A stretch of 45,869 nucleotides of DNA from Candidatus Poribacteria bacterium (GCA_003635255.1 PYJC01000137.1:1-45869), one strand, 5' to 3'; shown: positions 1 through 7,993, counted from the stretch's first letter. Notes: a model not told the origin generated them from the letters alone. Made by a program: numbers and translations.

Positions 1-504
1 ATCATTGGTGAAAGCGATATGCACAAATTTCCCAGTCTCCGGCAAATCGGTTGCAATATCAGCGCGCCCCGCTTCGGTTTCAAGACGGATTTTGAAGGTA
101 CCTGCGTCACTGAAAATACCGTATTGGACCCTACCCCCACATCCGCCATGAACGGATTTGCCGACGATTTGACGGACACCGTTCCATTCCTCGGAGTTGA
201 TCCACGCCATAAACGAGAATGCATCCACATTCAATGCCTCAGTGCTCTCAACTGTGACAAAAACATCGCTGCCTGGACCCCCAAATTCCAATGCCTTTCC
301 AAATTTACCATCAACCCATTCCGGATTGTCAATTACACCGTGATGCTCGTTTCCGCTAAGGTCTTCGGCTTCAGCATCTTTCCCTTCATCATAAGGGTGG
401 TATAGCACCAAGCCATCAAGAAACTCCTCTGGCCCCACAGACATAGCGAACGGAGTTAGTACCAAAAGCGATGCGATAACACATAAACAGATAACTAATT
501 TCAT
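1..504 (-). CDS. LamG-domain secreted protein, 3' end cut off by window edge
   Basis: The minus-strand frame is open from an ATG at 504 down to base 1 (168 codons, no stop), so the C-terminus lies outside the window. An AGGAGG ribosome site sits at 515-520. The product starts with a signal peptide (MKLVICLCVIASLLVLTPFA), then a concanavalin-like LamG_3 fold: YHPYDEG, DLSGNEHHG, WVDGKFGKALEFGG, FMAWINSEEWNG, GKSVHGGCGG. It is a close paralog of the protein at 2534-3322, which shares nearly the whole VGKSVHGGC...TDLP segment. LamG domains typically bind carbohydrate or protein ligands outside the cell; the ligand here is unknown. A promoter is visible just upstream (541-569). Family assignment is firm; the role is inferred. 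Confidence 0.85.
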   Translation of the reverse strand, partial: MKLVICLCVIASLLVLTPFAMSVGPEEFLDGLVLYHPYDEGKDAEAEDLSGNEHHGVIDNPEWVDGKFGKALEFGGPGSDVFVTVESTEALNVDAFSFMAWINSEEWNGVRQIVGKSVHGGCGGRVQYGIFSDAGTFKIRLETEAGRADIATDLPETGKFVHIAFTND

Positions 505-540
505 GATTAAGTTTCCTCCTTAATAAGTAAAGATGAAGGT

Positions 541-569
541 ACTATAACAAAGGAAGAAATATCCGTCAA
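541..569 (-). promoter_or_regulatory. sigma70-type promoter of the first LamG gene
   Basis: On the minus strand TTGACG (564-569), a 17-bp spacer and TATAGT (541-546) form a near-consensus housekeeping promoter 37 bp upstream of the start codon at 504. The AAGGAGG ribosome site lies between them. Confidence 0.65.
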
Positions 570-613
570 GAAAAATTAGTTGACTATCTCTCTGACGATC
601 TCGACTCCATATA

Positions 614-2434
614 TCAAGCATCCAAGCCGAGTTGATCGCTCAGCTCTATCAGACGCTTATTAATTCCTGTCTTGTCAATTCGGTTCCCATCCACAAATTC
701 TTGATATTCTGCCAATAATCCGTCTGGGACCATTATACGGGAATTCGCCTCTCGCAACGCTAATAACCCCATAAACATTTGCATTTCCCGTGAGTAATCT
801 GGTATGAAATCGTTTAATGCTTGACGGAGCTCGACTTCCGTGAAGGTATCGCGCCCCTCACGTCTCGCGAGGTTGTTTGCACGTTGAACAATCAAGAACA
901 GATCCCGCCAAGTCAATCCATCTGTCTCTGAACTTCCAACGAGGGACTGGAAATTGATGTTACCTGATGTTTGCCCGCGACAGAAAATTCTTAAAATTTC
1001 TACTCTGCCACCATTTGTCGGTGGCAGCATGATCAATTTAGTATCGAAAATGCCGTACCGTCGAAAAATTGGCGGCATTAAGTCGGGACGCTGGGACGCA
1101 CCCACCCATATCACTCTACCGTGCAGCGACGTATCACTCATAGCATTCACGAGGGCAGGCGGAAACGTTCGTTCATGATCCTCCGGGTTCATCGTGGTAT
1201 GTGGCGATGCCTGCTCAATTCCATCCATAAAGACAACCGTTGGGGCAATGCCGCGGATAAAATTGAGTCCCGCATTCAGGTTCCGTTCATAAGTGTTCCC
1301 ATTTTGATTGATGTTTACTGTTACTTCACCTACCTGATTGGCGTACCGGAGTTGGACAAGCGTCATGTTCGCCTCACCCGCGAGTACCCTTGCAGCGTAT
1401 TCCTTACTCGTCCCTGGCGGACCGAGGAGGAGCATACCCCGCGGCACACGCCGAAGATCCCGATGCCTCATACCATCTGCAATGTCCCGTATTGTCCGCA
1501 TCACATACCAACCATCACCAGAGGGATTTGTGTAAGTTTCACCGAGTTCAAGAACACCATGACTGAAAGCCTTAATGCTTTCTCGCTTGTATCTGACGAG
1601 AGGTTCACCACCCGCTTTCTGTTGCGCAGATTCCGCCTGTTGCACAACATCGTGAATACCGAATAGGTTCAGTCCTATTGTCTCTCGTGCTAAGGATTCC
1701 CGCTCTTGATTATTGCCAAGCGTTTTACGCATCTGCGATGAATCATCCGAAACGTTGTATATATGTTCAAGAAACCTCAAGCGGTCATTATAGTCTGGAA
1801 ACGGAATCTCTATCATTGGGATCTCTGGATTCACGGTGAGGTTCGGATGTATGTCAAATGTATTGTGAGTAACCAGCAGAACAACATGCCTGTGTCTTCG
1901 GATGCCTAAATCCGATGCCCAATTTTGGATCTGATTAAACAAGAGTTGTGATTCATCTCTGGCAACGTTGCTCAGTGATGGATCATTGGGTATGAGTTGC
2001 TCCAAGAAATCAATAACCAACCCGACTTTCGTTCTGCCTTGCCCCAGGAGATTATTTAACTTTTCGCGCAAGTCTTTGGAAGGCGAAGGGTCTATGTTCA
2101 CGAATGGATCTTCATGTTCTTTATCGAACGCCAAGCTGGAATTAATTCTTGGACGCTTCTTTTCTCCCTCCGCTTCCTTTTGTTCCCGCGGATCAAGTTT
2201 TAACATTCTCTGCATGTTCTGCCATCGCCCGACATAAGGCAGCTGAATTCCGCGTGATGTATTATATCCGAGGACAAGTTGGCAGCCTAATACATTAAGC
2301 TGCTCCATAAGATATGCCTTAGTGGGCAAGTAGCCGTAAACATCATCATACAGCAAGTCATTTGCATTAAAATGGAGCAGAAATTGGTGGGCGGAACCTG
2401 CGTCGTAGTGTTTTTTGACTTCATCCCAAAACAT
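614..2434 (-). CDS. AAA+ ATPase-like protein with degenerate nucleotide-binding motifs
   Basis: 606 residues; ATG at 2434 preceded by GGAG and six A bases. The C-terminal half (about 320-600) is a recognisable AAA+ module: GMLLLGPPGTSKEYAARVLA (P-loop position 338-345), TVVFMDGIEQ (Walker B position 399-408), VIWVGASQRPDLMPPIFRR (sensor 1 and arginine-finger region) and a C-terminal lid. The P-loop reads GPPGTSKE instead of GPPGTGK(T/S) and Walker B reads DG instead of DE, so ATP hydrolysis is doubtful although the lysine is kept. The N-terminal half looks like a second AAA fold without a P-loop (VGLVIDFLEQLIPND at 137-151, HVVLLVTHNTFDIHPNL at 183-199). It lies between two LamG genes on the same strand. 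It could be a remodelling or scaffold protein; no substrate can be named. Confidence 0.75.
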   Translation of the reverse strand: MFWDEVKKHYDAGSAHQFLLHFNANDLLYDDVYGYLPTKAYLMEQLNVLGCQLVLGYNTSRGIQLPYVGRWQNMQRMLKLDPREQKEAEGEKKRPRINSSLAFDKEHEDPFVNIDPSPSKDLREKLNNLLGQGRTKVGLVIDFLEQLIPNDPSLSNVARDESQLLFNQIQNWASDLGIRRHRHVVLLVTHNTFDIHPNLTVNPEIPMIEIPFPDYNDRLRFLEHIYNVSDDSSQMRKTLGNNQERESLARETIGLNLFGIHDVVQQAESAQQKAGGEPLVRYKRESIKAFSHGVLELGETYTNPSGDGWYVMRTIRDIADGMRHRDLRRVPRGMLLLGPPGTSKEYAARVLAGEANMTLVQLRYANQVGEVTVNINQNGNTYERNLNAGLNFIRGIAPTVVFMDGIEQASPHTTMNPEDHERTFPPALVNAMSDTSLHGRVIWVGASQRPDLMPPIFRRYGIFDTKLIMLPPTNGGRVEILRIFCRGQTSGNINFQSLVGSSETDGLTWRDLFLIVQRANNLARREGRDTFTEVELRQALNDFIPDYSREMQMFMGLLALREANSRIMVPDGLLAEYQEFVDGNRIDKTGINKRLIELSDQLGLDA

Positions 2435-2504
2435 TTTTTTCTCCGAGATTGGGTGTGAAATTTTTGGTAATCAGACGCGCCCAGGCAGGTACAAGAAGGG
2501 ATAA

Positions 2505-2523
2505 GCGCGCTTTCAAAGCGCGC
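2505..2523. repeat. Palindrome GCGCGCTTT-C-AAAGCGCGC
   Basis: A perfect 9-bp stem with one unpaired base, in the 99-bp gap between the LamG stop (2534) and the AAA+ start (2434). There is no T-run on either strand, so it is not a standard terminator. It could be an intergenic repeat unit or an mRNA 3' stabiliser. Confidence 0.6.
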
Positions 2524-2533
2524 CTACATTATC

Positions 2534-3322
2534 TTAACGAGCGGTTTTGATGTCGCCCCAAGTGGTGGTTAATTTCGCTTGAGCGTCAACAGCCGTCGGC
2601 AAATCTTTTAGAGCCGCAATATCCTCTGCACTTAAAGCGCGGTTCCAGAGACGCACCTCGTCTATCGACCCTGCGAAGACATAGTTAAGCCGCTCACAAT
2701 CCTGTCCGATCCGCCACGGATCGTCATTGGCATTTAGCGTACCCGGTACTGCGCCTTCTTCAACAACTTCACCATTAACATAAATCTTCGCCGTTGAACC
2801 GTCATTCGTAAAGCCGACATGAACCCACTCACCTACTGGTGGGAGATCCGTTGAGATGTCCGCTCTACCGCTTTCGGTCTCAAAACGAAGTTTAAAGACA
2901 CCACCCTCACTAAACAGACCGTATTGTGTTCTTCCATTACAACCGCCATGAACAGATTTACCAACGAGCTGCCGCGTGCCGTTCCAATGGTCAGCGTTAA
3001 TCCACGCCATGAATGTACATTCATTCACGTTTAAAATGGGACTGCTCTCAACTGTGACGAAAACATCACTGCCTTCACCACCAAACTTAAGTGCCTTCCC
3101 AAATTTTCCGTCAACCCACTCAGGGTTAGAAATTTCACCGTCATGACCGTTTCCACTCAAATCTGCAGCCAGTGAGCCTTGTCCTTCATCGTACGCATGG
3201 TGTAGGATAAGCCCATCTGAAAAATCCGCAGAGACAATTGGCGTAAACACCATGAGAGGTACTACAAAGAGAACTACGATCACGTACAGTGCTAACTTGG
3301 AAGTCAATATTGCGTTTTTCAT
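2534..3322 (-). CDS. LamG-domain secreted protein
   Basis: 262 residues from ATG 3322, chosen because GGAGG lies 6 nt upstream and a promoter lies at 3356-3385; the open frame extends further upstream but through the promoter. A signal peptide (about residues 1-27, ending near IVSA) is followed by a LamG_3 jelly roll: HHAYDEGQGSLAADLSGNGH, FMAWINADHWNG, GKSVHGGCNG, WVHVGFTNDGSTAKIYVNG, and the classic IDEVRLWNRALSAEDIAAL end strand. The chain ends in LTTTWGDIKTAR, a short tail also seen in the third LamG protein (31952-32782). It is a close paralog of the truncated protein at 1-504. Probably exported or cell-surface; ligand unknown. Confidence 0.88.
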   Translation of the reverse strand: MKNAILTSKLALYVIVVLFVVPLMVFTPIVSADFSDGLILHHAYDEGQGSLAADLSGNGHDGEISNPEWVDGKFGKALKFGGEGSDVFVTVESSPILNVNECTFMAWINADHWNGTRQLVGKSVHGGCNGRTQYGLFSEGGVFKLRFETESGRADISTDLPPVGEWVHVGFTNDGSTAKIYVNGEVVEEGAVPGTLNANDDPWRIGQDCERLNYVFAGSIDEVRLWNRALSAEDIAALKDLPTAVDAQAKLTTTWGDIKTAR

Positions 3323-3355
3323 GTCTGCCTCCGAAGTATAAAACATACATAAGAC

Positions 3356-3385
3356 ATTATAACAAGTTTTCACGAATACTGTCAA
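3356..3385 (-). promoter_or_regulatory. sigma70-type promoter of the second LamG gene
   Basis: Minus-strand TTGACA (3380-3385), an 18-bp spacer and TATAAT (3356-3361), both perfect hexamers, end 34 bp before the ATG at 3322. This supports the short start for that gene. Confidence 0.75.
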
Positions 3386-3514
3386 AGAAAAATTGAAATA
3401 CTTTGGGAGCAGGTGTTTTGCTTGGGGTGTTTTTGCGGATTTCTGTGGATTGCTTGGGGTTTTTGATAGGGGTAACGAAATGTAGGCGGGCATTAGATTT
3501 TACAACCAAAAAAC

Positions 3515-3563
3515 TTGACACACTAAACAAATTGTGGTATAACTAAACGAATTGTGGTATAAT
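3515..3563 (+). promoter_or_regulatory. Promoter with a 20-bp tandem direct repeat
   Basis: TTGACA (3515-3520), 17 bp, TATAAC (3538-3543) is a strong plus-strand promoter for the protease at 3675. The unit ACTAAACRAATTGTGGTATA occurs twice back to back (3522-3541 and 3542-3561) with one difference, so the second copy provides another -10 (TATAAT, 3558-3563). The repeat could be a double operator or a duplicated -10. The rest of the 3323-3674 gap holds the LamG promoter and an untranslated leader of about 110 nt. Confidence 0.6.
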
Positions 3564-3674
3564 TGATAGCATCAAGTTGGCAGACATACACAGCATAAAC
3601 GTCAGGTCGACTTAAACATTTCGGATGTATTGAAAGTTCCATTTTCGCCTCGAAAACCGTAAACTACTTTAGTT

Positions 3675-5072
3675 ATGTTTCACCCGAACACTCCCACCAG
3701 TAGCCTCAATATAACGTTCCATATCGCGATCGCCTTGCTAACACTTACATTCACCGCAACCCGCAGCGAAGCGGAGGTCTATCCGTATAGATACGGAAAC
3801 GACCAAAAGATCGTCACGATCAAAGGACTCCCGCTCGATTTATCGCGGTTCGATACGATCGCCAACGGATATATCCCGCATAAAGGTGGAAATGATTTCA
3901 TCCTGATGAAGCAGTTCGATAAAAACTGCGGTCCCAACAGCGTCCAGATGTTACTCTACTACCACAGAAAACACCGACGACTCAAGGATATCTGGCGAGC
4001 AGCGGACATTGATACCGTCGCATTCGGAACAATACCCAGCGAACTCCGACAAGCATTTAATGAATTAGGGATCCCCGCACATTGGTATAGCAGAAGGACA
4101 CTTGACGACTTGCGCCGTTACATCGATGAAAACCGCCCACCTATTCTGCTCCTGCGACTCTCAAATAGAGGGTATCACTGGGTGGTCGCCATCGGTTATG
4201 ATACTCGCTGGGACGAATTCCTCATCGCCGATCCGAACGGACACTTCAAATGGTGGACAGCCGAGCAACTTAACGCCAACTGGTCACTCGAATGGCTACC
4301 CGAATTTGAGGCAAATGAAGAAGAGTGGTATGAATTCCAGATCGACATAGGCTTAATCAATAACATCCACCTTAACCCGCATACCGTAATCGTTCCGTTA
4401 GAAGCCCCCTCCTTTGAAACAAGTTACCTCGATTACTGGTCGGATATGCAAGCAATCGAGATTTATGGTGATCTTGAATTTCGCGGCGGCACGCGGGAAT
4501 GGGAAGAGATCCTCACATTCCGAAATCCATTTAGCATTGTACAAGTCTCTGACATCGAACTCCTAACCTCCACAGGCACAGCACGTGTAGATGGATGGGA
4601 ACGTCTCGACAACCGTTCAATTCGGCTCCGGGGCACAATTGAAGACGGTTGGTTTTTGCGGGGCAGAATGTGGGTCATCGTTCGGACCTTCTACTTCAAC
4701 GATGTCGCCGCAGCAGATATAAACGCTGCTAAAGCACCGTCTGTGCTACCTATCAAAACATCGCTTTTACCAAACTACCCGAACCCATTTAATCCAGAGA
4801 CTTGGATACCGTATCAGTTGGCAAAACCTACGGATGTCAGCATATCCATTTATGCCGCCGATGGAAAGTTGGTCAGAACATTAGCATTGGGGCATATGCC
4901 AGCAGGTATCTACCAGAATAAATCCCGTGCTGCCTATTGGGACGGCAAGAATGAACAAGGTGAACCCGTCGCAAGCGGAATCTATTTTTATACATTGTCC
5001 ACGGAGTCCACACGCGACTCCGTTACAGCAGGCGATTTCACTGCCACAAAGAAGATGCTAATTCGGAAATAG
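3675..5072 (+). CDS. Secreted C39-like cysteine peptidase with FlgD/T9SS-type C-terminal domain
   Basis: 465 residues. A signal peptide (to about SEA, residue 33) precedes a papain-like C39_2 domain: Cys85 in DKNCGPNSV, His168 in RGYHWVV and Asp186 in IADPNG are in the right order for a catalytic triad. A beta-rich stretch (about 225-355) follows. Residues about 365-465 form a FlgD-Ig/T9SS type A-like C-terminal domain (LLPNYPNPFNPETWIPYQL, AYWDGKNEQGEPVASGIYFY, final KKMLIRK), which usually marks export to the surface. The C-terminal domain carries a nine-residue insertion encoded by a DNA hairpin (5001-5023). No strong ribosome site is seen before ATG 3675, so the start is less sure. Likely an extracellular peptidase or deconjugating enzyme; substrate unknown. 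Confidence 0.82.
   Translation: MFHPNTPTSSLNITFHIAIALLTLTFTATRSEAEVYPYRYGNDQKIVTIKGLPLDLSRFDTIANGYIPHKGGNDFILMKQFDKNCGPNSVQMLLYYHRKHRRLKDIWRAADIDTVAFGTIPSELRQAFNELGIPAHWYSRRTLDDLRRYIDENRPPILLLRLSNRGYHWVVAIGYDTRWDEFLIADPNGHFKWWTAEQLNANWSLEWLPEFEANEEEWYEFQIDIGLINNIHLNPHTVIVPLEAPSFETSYLDYWSDMQAIEIYGDLEFRGGTREWEEILTFRNPFSIVQVSDIELLTSTGTARVDGWERLDNRSIRLRGTIEDGWFLRGRMWVIVRTFYFNDVAAADINAAKAPSVLPIKTSLLPNYPNPFNPETWIPYQLAKPTDVSISIYAADGKLVRTLALGHMPAGIYQNKSRAAYWDGKNEQGEPVASGIYFYTLSTESTRDSVTAGDFTATKKMLIRK
5001..5023. repeat. Hairpin insertion inside a coding sequence
   Basis: ACGGAGTC (5001-5008), a 7-nt loop and GACTCCGT (5016-5023) form a perfect 8-bp stem within the C-terminal sorting domain of the C39-like protease. 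Related C-terminal domains, as I remember them, run directly from FYTL to TAGDFTA; here STESTRDSV intervenes, so the palindrome appears to have entered in frame. Confidence 0.55.
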
Positions 5073-5101
5073 TATCAAATGACCATAGAACTTCCTGACG
5101 G

Positions 5102-6505
5102 CTAATACACTGCCAACGGCAGCCACAACGACACCTCCGTCCCTTCACCGAGGATGCTTTCAATTTCGACACTACCACCATGCTCCTCAAGAATCCGTTT
5201 CACATTCGCCAAGCCGAGTCCGGTGCCTCGCGTCTTCTTGGTAAAGAACGGTTCAAACAGATACGCCAAATCTTCTTCTGGTATCCCGAGACCGGTATCA
5301 ACGACCTTGATGCCGACCCTATCTTCATCCACAATTGTAGAGACCTTTAATGTGCCACCTTGCGGCATCGCCTCCAGCGCATTCAGGACAACATTCATAA
5401 ACGCCTGCTTCAATTTATCTGAATCAAATTGAATTTCTGGGGTTACACTTGACACGTCTAATACTAACTCAATCTTGTGGTGTGCCAAGTTGGCTTCCAT
5501 CAAATCCAAGACGGCTTGCAGGACAGGCACGAGCGGCTGTTGCGTGAGATTAAGGGCAGTAGGGCGCGCGAAATCCATCAACCCTTTAACGATCGTATCA
5601 ATCCGCTCAATCTCCTCAAGGATATAACGCAGCGATTGCTGATGTCGTTCCTGCGACATCTCCGGTTTCTGCATCAACATCTGCGCTAACATCCGCATAG
5701 ATGATAAAGGATTTCGGATCTCGTGTGCAAAAGAGGCGGACATCTTGCCGGCTGTCGCCAAGCGTTCCGCTTGAATCAACTGATTTCTTGACTGCTTGAG
5801 ATCTCTCGTCATCTGATTAAAAGCAGCAGCGAGATCGCCGATCTCGTCGTGTGTTTTAAGTTCGCACTGCTCGTCTAAGTCTCCCGTCGCGACGCGCGTC
5901 GTCGAATCAACCAAAACCTTGATCGGGTTCGTTAAGTTCCTGCCAATGAGATGACTAATAAGGGCAACCAGTCCTATAACAAGTACAGCGATGCTGAACA
6001 TGTACCATGTCAGCGTCCGTTTCGCTTCAGCAATCGCTTCCATCGGACGCAGTATGCAGTAAAATCGTCCGGGTTTCTGGGGCATGTAAAAAACTTTATA
6101 CGGTTTCCCATCAAGCGTAACATCTCGTATAACAGATTTTCCATCTGGGTTCTCTAAGTGCGGTTTGACTTCACGCAACCGCATTTTATCTGCCAAATTC
6201 ATCCAATCTTGTTCTATATCGGAGAGGTGTTCAAGCGTAGTGCCATTAAGCGTATAATCAGAACCAAAAATCATAATCTCAACGCTATAGGTGCGTTTTA
6301 TTTTTTTTATGTTCTCCTCAAAATACAGATTAAAATACCCTGTTTCCCTGATGGTCTTGAGCCATGCTTCCGTTTCACGTGTAAACTGTTCACTGTACTT
6401 CCAAGCAAAGATCTCAATAGCGACCAAAGATAGCACAACAGCAACCAAGGCAAAAAGGAGCAAAAATGGGAGAACAATTTTGGTTTGAATGCTATACCGA
6501 CGCAT
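5102..6505 (-). CDS. Membrane sensor histidine kinase
   Basis: 467 residues. TM1 is about 10-33 and an extracytoplasmic sensor loop spans 34-165. TM2 is about 166-187, followed by HAMP (188-240). The HisKA phosphoacceptor is His261 (ASFAHEIRNPLSSMRML). The ATPase domain has the N box at NVVLNALEAM (Asn375), G1 at VVDTGLGIPEED, an F box at LFEPFFTKK and G2 at GTGLGLANV. This is an NtrB/ZraS-like kinase. No response regulator gene is adjacent: the next gene upstream, on the opposite strand, encodes an ECF sigma factor, so the partner must be elsewhere. An AGAGGG site precedes the ATG at 6505 and a consensus promoter lies at 6754-6782, giving a leader of about 240 nt. It converges on the protease gene with a 29-bp gap. 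Confidence 0.93.
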   Translation of the reverse strand: MRRYSIQTKIVLPFLLLFALVAVVLSLVAIEIFAWKYSEQFTRETEAWLKTIRETGYFNLYFEENIKKIKRTYSVEIMIFGSDYTLNGTTLEHLSDIEQDWMNLADKMRLREVKPHLENPDGKSVIRDVTLDGKPYKVFYMPQKPGRFYCILRPMEAIAEAKRTLTWYMFSIAVLVIGLVALISHLIGRNLTNPIKVLVDSTTRVATGDLDEQCELKTHDEIGDLAAAFNQMTRDLKQSRNQLIQAERLATAGKMSASFAHEIRNPLSSMRMLAQMLMQKPEMSQERHQQSLRYILEEIERIDTIVKGLMDFARPTALNLTQQPLVPVLQAVLDLMEANLAHHKIELVLDVSSVTPEIQFDSDKLKQAFMNVVLNALEAMPQGGTLKVSTIVDEDRVGIKVVDTGLGIPEEDLAYLFEPFFTKKTRGTGLGLANVKRILEEHGGSVEIESILGEGTEVSLWLPLAVY

Positions 6506-6641
6506 TGGAACCCTCTTTTCTTAGATTGCCACCATCAGCCGATTGTAAAAGTTTCGCACGTCGATTTCCGCCGATAATCTGATACTCGCGCGATAGGTTC
6601 TTTTTCGAGCACACAAAATCTCGGTTTTTCTGAAATTATGC

Positions 6642-6670
6642 ACCCTTTTTGCCTACAAATCGCGTCACTA
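6642..6670 (+). promoter_or_regulatory. Sigma-fusion-type promoter element (ACCCTTTTTGCC...GCGTCACTA)
   Basis: A 29-nt block matching the elements upstream of the sigma-fusion genes at 36127-36155 and 39563-39591. By my count it matches the former at 21 of 29 positions without gaps, including all nine bases of GCGTCACTA. It reads toward a vestigial sigma start (6701-6760) and, about 335 nt further, the ECF sigma gene at 7005. The AAC/ACC upstream half and CGTC downstream half resemble ECF -35/-10 elements (known pattern); its use here is inferred. Confidence 0.5.
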
Positions 6671-6700
6671 ACAATTGAAGGCTCTTTTCAATTCAATTTC

Positions 6701-6760
6701 AAGGAGAATATATTGGCACAAGTCCTATCAGGTGATTCATTGAGGTTGTTGTTAGTATAA
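6701..6760 (+). pseudogene. Vestigial start of a sigma-fusion gene (15-codon remnant)
   Basis: AAGGAG (6701-6706) precedes TTG at 6713 and the 15-codon frame MAQVLSGDSLRLLLV with a stop at 6758-6760. QVLSGDS resembles the N-terminal QRVLAGDET of the sigma-fusion proteins, and the DNA matches at about 15 of 21 positions there. The start lies 43 nt after GCGTCACTA, close to the 45-47 nt seen in the intact genes. This looks like promoter plus first codons of a deleted paralog. A functional leader peptide is the alternative. Confidence 0.35.
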
Positions 6761-6782
6761 TCCAAAGCAGTTGATATGTCAA
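6754..6782 (-). promoter_or_regulatory. sigma70-type promoter for the histidine kinase
   Basis: Minus-strand TTGACA (6777-6782), a 17-bp spacer and TATACT (6754-6759) give a near-consensus promoter reading toward the kinase start at 6505. Confidence 0.65.
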
Positions 6783-7004
6783 CTATGATTGTTTCGTTAT
6801 ACGTACTCCTACATTCAAAATAATTGGAGCAACTTGTCCTCGCAAGCGATATTTAAACCGAACAAAATCTGATCAAATATGTCTAATATATCGGAAATTG
6901 GGAACTTTTTGGCACGTACGGTGTGTATTAAATAATTCTACAACGATGCCCCGATAAACTGAGGCACTTGAAAATTAACTTTGCGCTCTACGGAGAAAAT
7001 AGAC
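6783..7004. other. AT-rich leader region of the ECF sigma gene
   Basis: No gene is seen. GGAACTT at 6901-6907 resembles an ECF -35 element, but no convincing -10 follows at the right distance. The ribosome site CGGAG (6991-6995) fixes the ATG at 7005. Confidence 0.35.
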
Positions 7005-7649
7005 ATGACCTTTATTCCAAAAAACACCACTTTTTACACGGATGTCGAACTTGAACAGATTGATGAGAATGCGCTTGTCAATCAATTCCAAAACGGCGAT
7101 ACAGCCGCCTTTAATCCGCTTGTGCTTAAATATCAAAAGAAAATTTACAATCTCATGTACCAACGGGTTCGCGATCAGGAAACAGCAAAAGACCTCTGCC
7201 AAGAAGTCTTCCTGAAAGCGTTTAACGCACTCCCCACCTTCAAAGGCAGTTCAGCGTTTTACAGCTGGATTTACCGGATTGCCATCAATTGCAGCATCGA
7301 CTTCCAGCGTCAGCGTAACCGTGGAAAGGTTCTTACGTTTGAAGAATTACCACTTGAAGCCGACGACATGCTAAAGATGGCGGACTCCCACCCGTCTCCC
7401 GAAAAACTTCTTGAGGAAAAGGAACTCGGGCTTATTATCCGAAAGGCGGTGAGGAAACTCCCACCCGGTCAACGCCGTGTCTTTAACCTGCGGCACCGAG
7501 AAGAACTCGCGATTAAAGAGATCGCAGCACTGCTAAACAGGTCGGAAGGCACAGTTAAAGCGCACCTACACCACGCACATCGGCAACTCCAAGGCATGCT
7601 TCGTCCCTACTTGCGGAATGAACCGCTTGAATGGAACGGAGAAATCTAA
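7005..7649 (+). CDS. ECF-type RNA polymerase sigma factor (sigma70 family)
   Basis: 214 residues from ATG 7005, supported by GGAG 9 nt upstream; an in-frame TTG at 6981 is upstream of that site. Region 2 covers about 25-100 (DTAAFNPLVLKYQKKIYNL, DLCQEVFLKAF for core binding, SAFYSWIYRIAIN for -10 recognition). Region 4 covers about 140-200 (LPPGQRRVFNLRHREELAIKEIA, then RSEGTVKAHLHHAHRQL as the -35 helix-turn-helix). It resembles the RpoE/SigW class. No zinc-finger anti-sigma gene follows, which is unusual for this class; the next genes are tRNAs. Unlike the fusions at 33-46 kb it has no membrane anchor and only a short tail. Confidence 0.93.
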   Translation: MTFIPKNTTFYTDVELEQIDENALVNQFQNGDTAAFNPLVLKYQKKIYNLMYQRVRDQETAKDLCQEVFLKAFNALPTFKGSSAFYSWIYRIAINCSIDFQRQRNRGKVLTFEELPLEADDMLKMADSHPSPEKLLEEKELGLIIRKAVRKLPPGQRRVFNLRHREELAIKEIAALLNRSEGTVKAHLHHAHRQLQGMLRPYLRNEPLEWNGEI

Positions 7650-7732
7650 TAAAAATCAATAGAGTAGATAAGTCTTGGCGCGAAAAAAACGAAAAACATG
7701 TCACATCCCCCGTGTCACGTGCCTTTTGCGCG

Positions 7733-7761
7733 TTACTGTGACGTTTGAAACGTCACAGTAA
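7733..7761. repeat. 29-nt near-perfect palindrome after the sigma gene
   Basis: TTACTGTGACGTTT - G - AAACGTCACAGTAA, a 14-bp perfect inverted repeat with a single central base, 84 bp after the sigma stop. There is no T-run on either strand. The symmetry and near absence of a loop fit a dimeric repressor operator at least as well as a terminator. Confidence 0.55.
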
Positions 7762-7931
7762 AACCAGAATCGAAAAGTCGCTATTTGGAGACCGCACCTA
7801 TCGCGATGCATCGGGATTTGGAAATCCATCCTACAAGAGAACCGATGGTTCACTGCTGATGGTTTCCGATAGCCGACGGCTATCTTTCTGACAACTGAAA
7901 ACCGATAACTGATAACTAATTGATATATAAC
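7762..7931. other. Intergenic segment with a small hairpin and AACTGATAAC repeats
   Basis: No coding signal. GATAGCC-GAC-GGCTATC (7868-7884) is a 7-bp hairpin. 7889-7920 is one of four AACTGA(T/A/C)AAC arrays in the window (others at 8253-8284, 22268-22334, 27939-27974). Confidence 0.5.
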
Positions 7932-7960
7932 TTGACAAAACTCCCCAAATATTGTATAAT
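7932..7960 (+). promoter_or_regulatory. Consensus sigma70 promoter for the tRNA cluster
   Basis: TTGACA (7932-7937), 17 bp, TATAAT (7955-7960): both hexamers perfect with ideal spacing, 33 bp before the first tRNA. It probably drives the two tRNA-Ser genes and possibly more of the cluster. Confidence 0.85.
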
Positions 7961-7993
7961 ATATAAGGTTCGCTAATAAAAGAAACGACAATA

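Noticed and set aside
1121..1666. 181-codon plus-strand frame within the AAA+ gene
   Set aside because: Antisense to a conserved ATPase domain, without ribosome site or recognisable motifs.
6901..6940. GGAACTT as an ECF -35 for the soluble sigma gene
   Set aside because: No TCTRA- or CGTC-type -10 follows at 16-17 bp, so it was not called as a promoter.
7868..7920. CRISPR-like repetition near the tRNA cluster and at other AACTGA arrays
   Set aside because: Units are short (about 10 bp), degenerate and without spacers; no cas genes are in the window.
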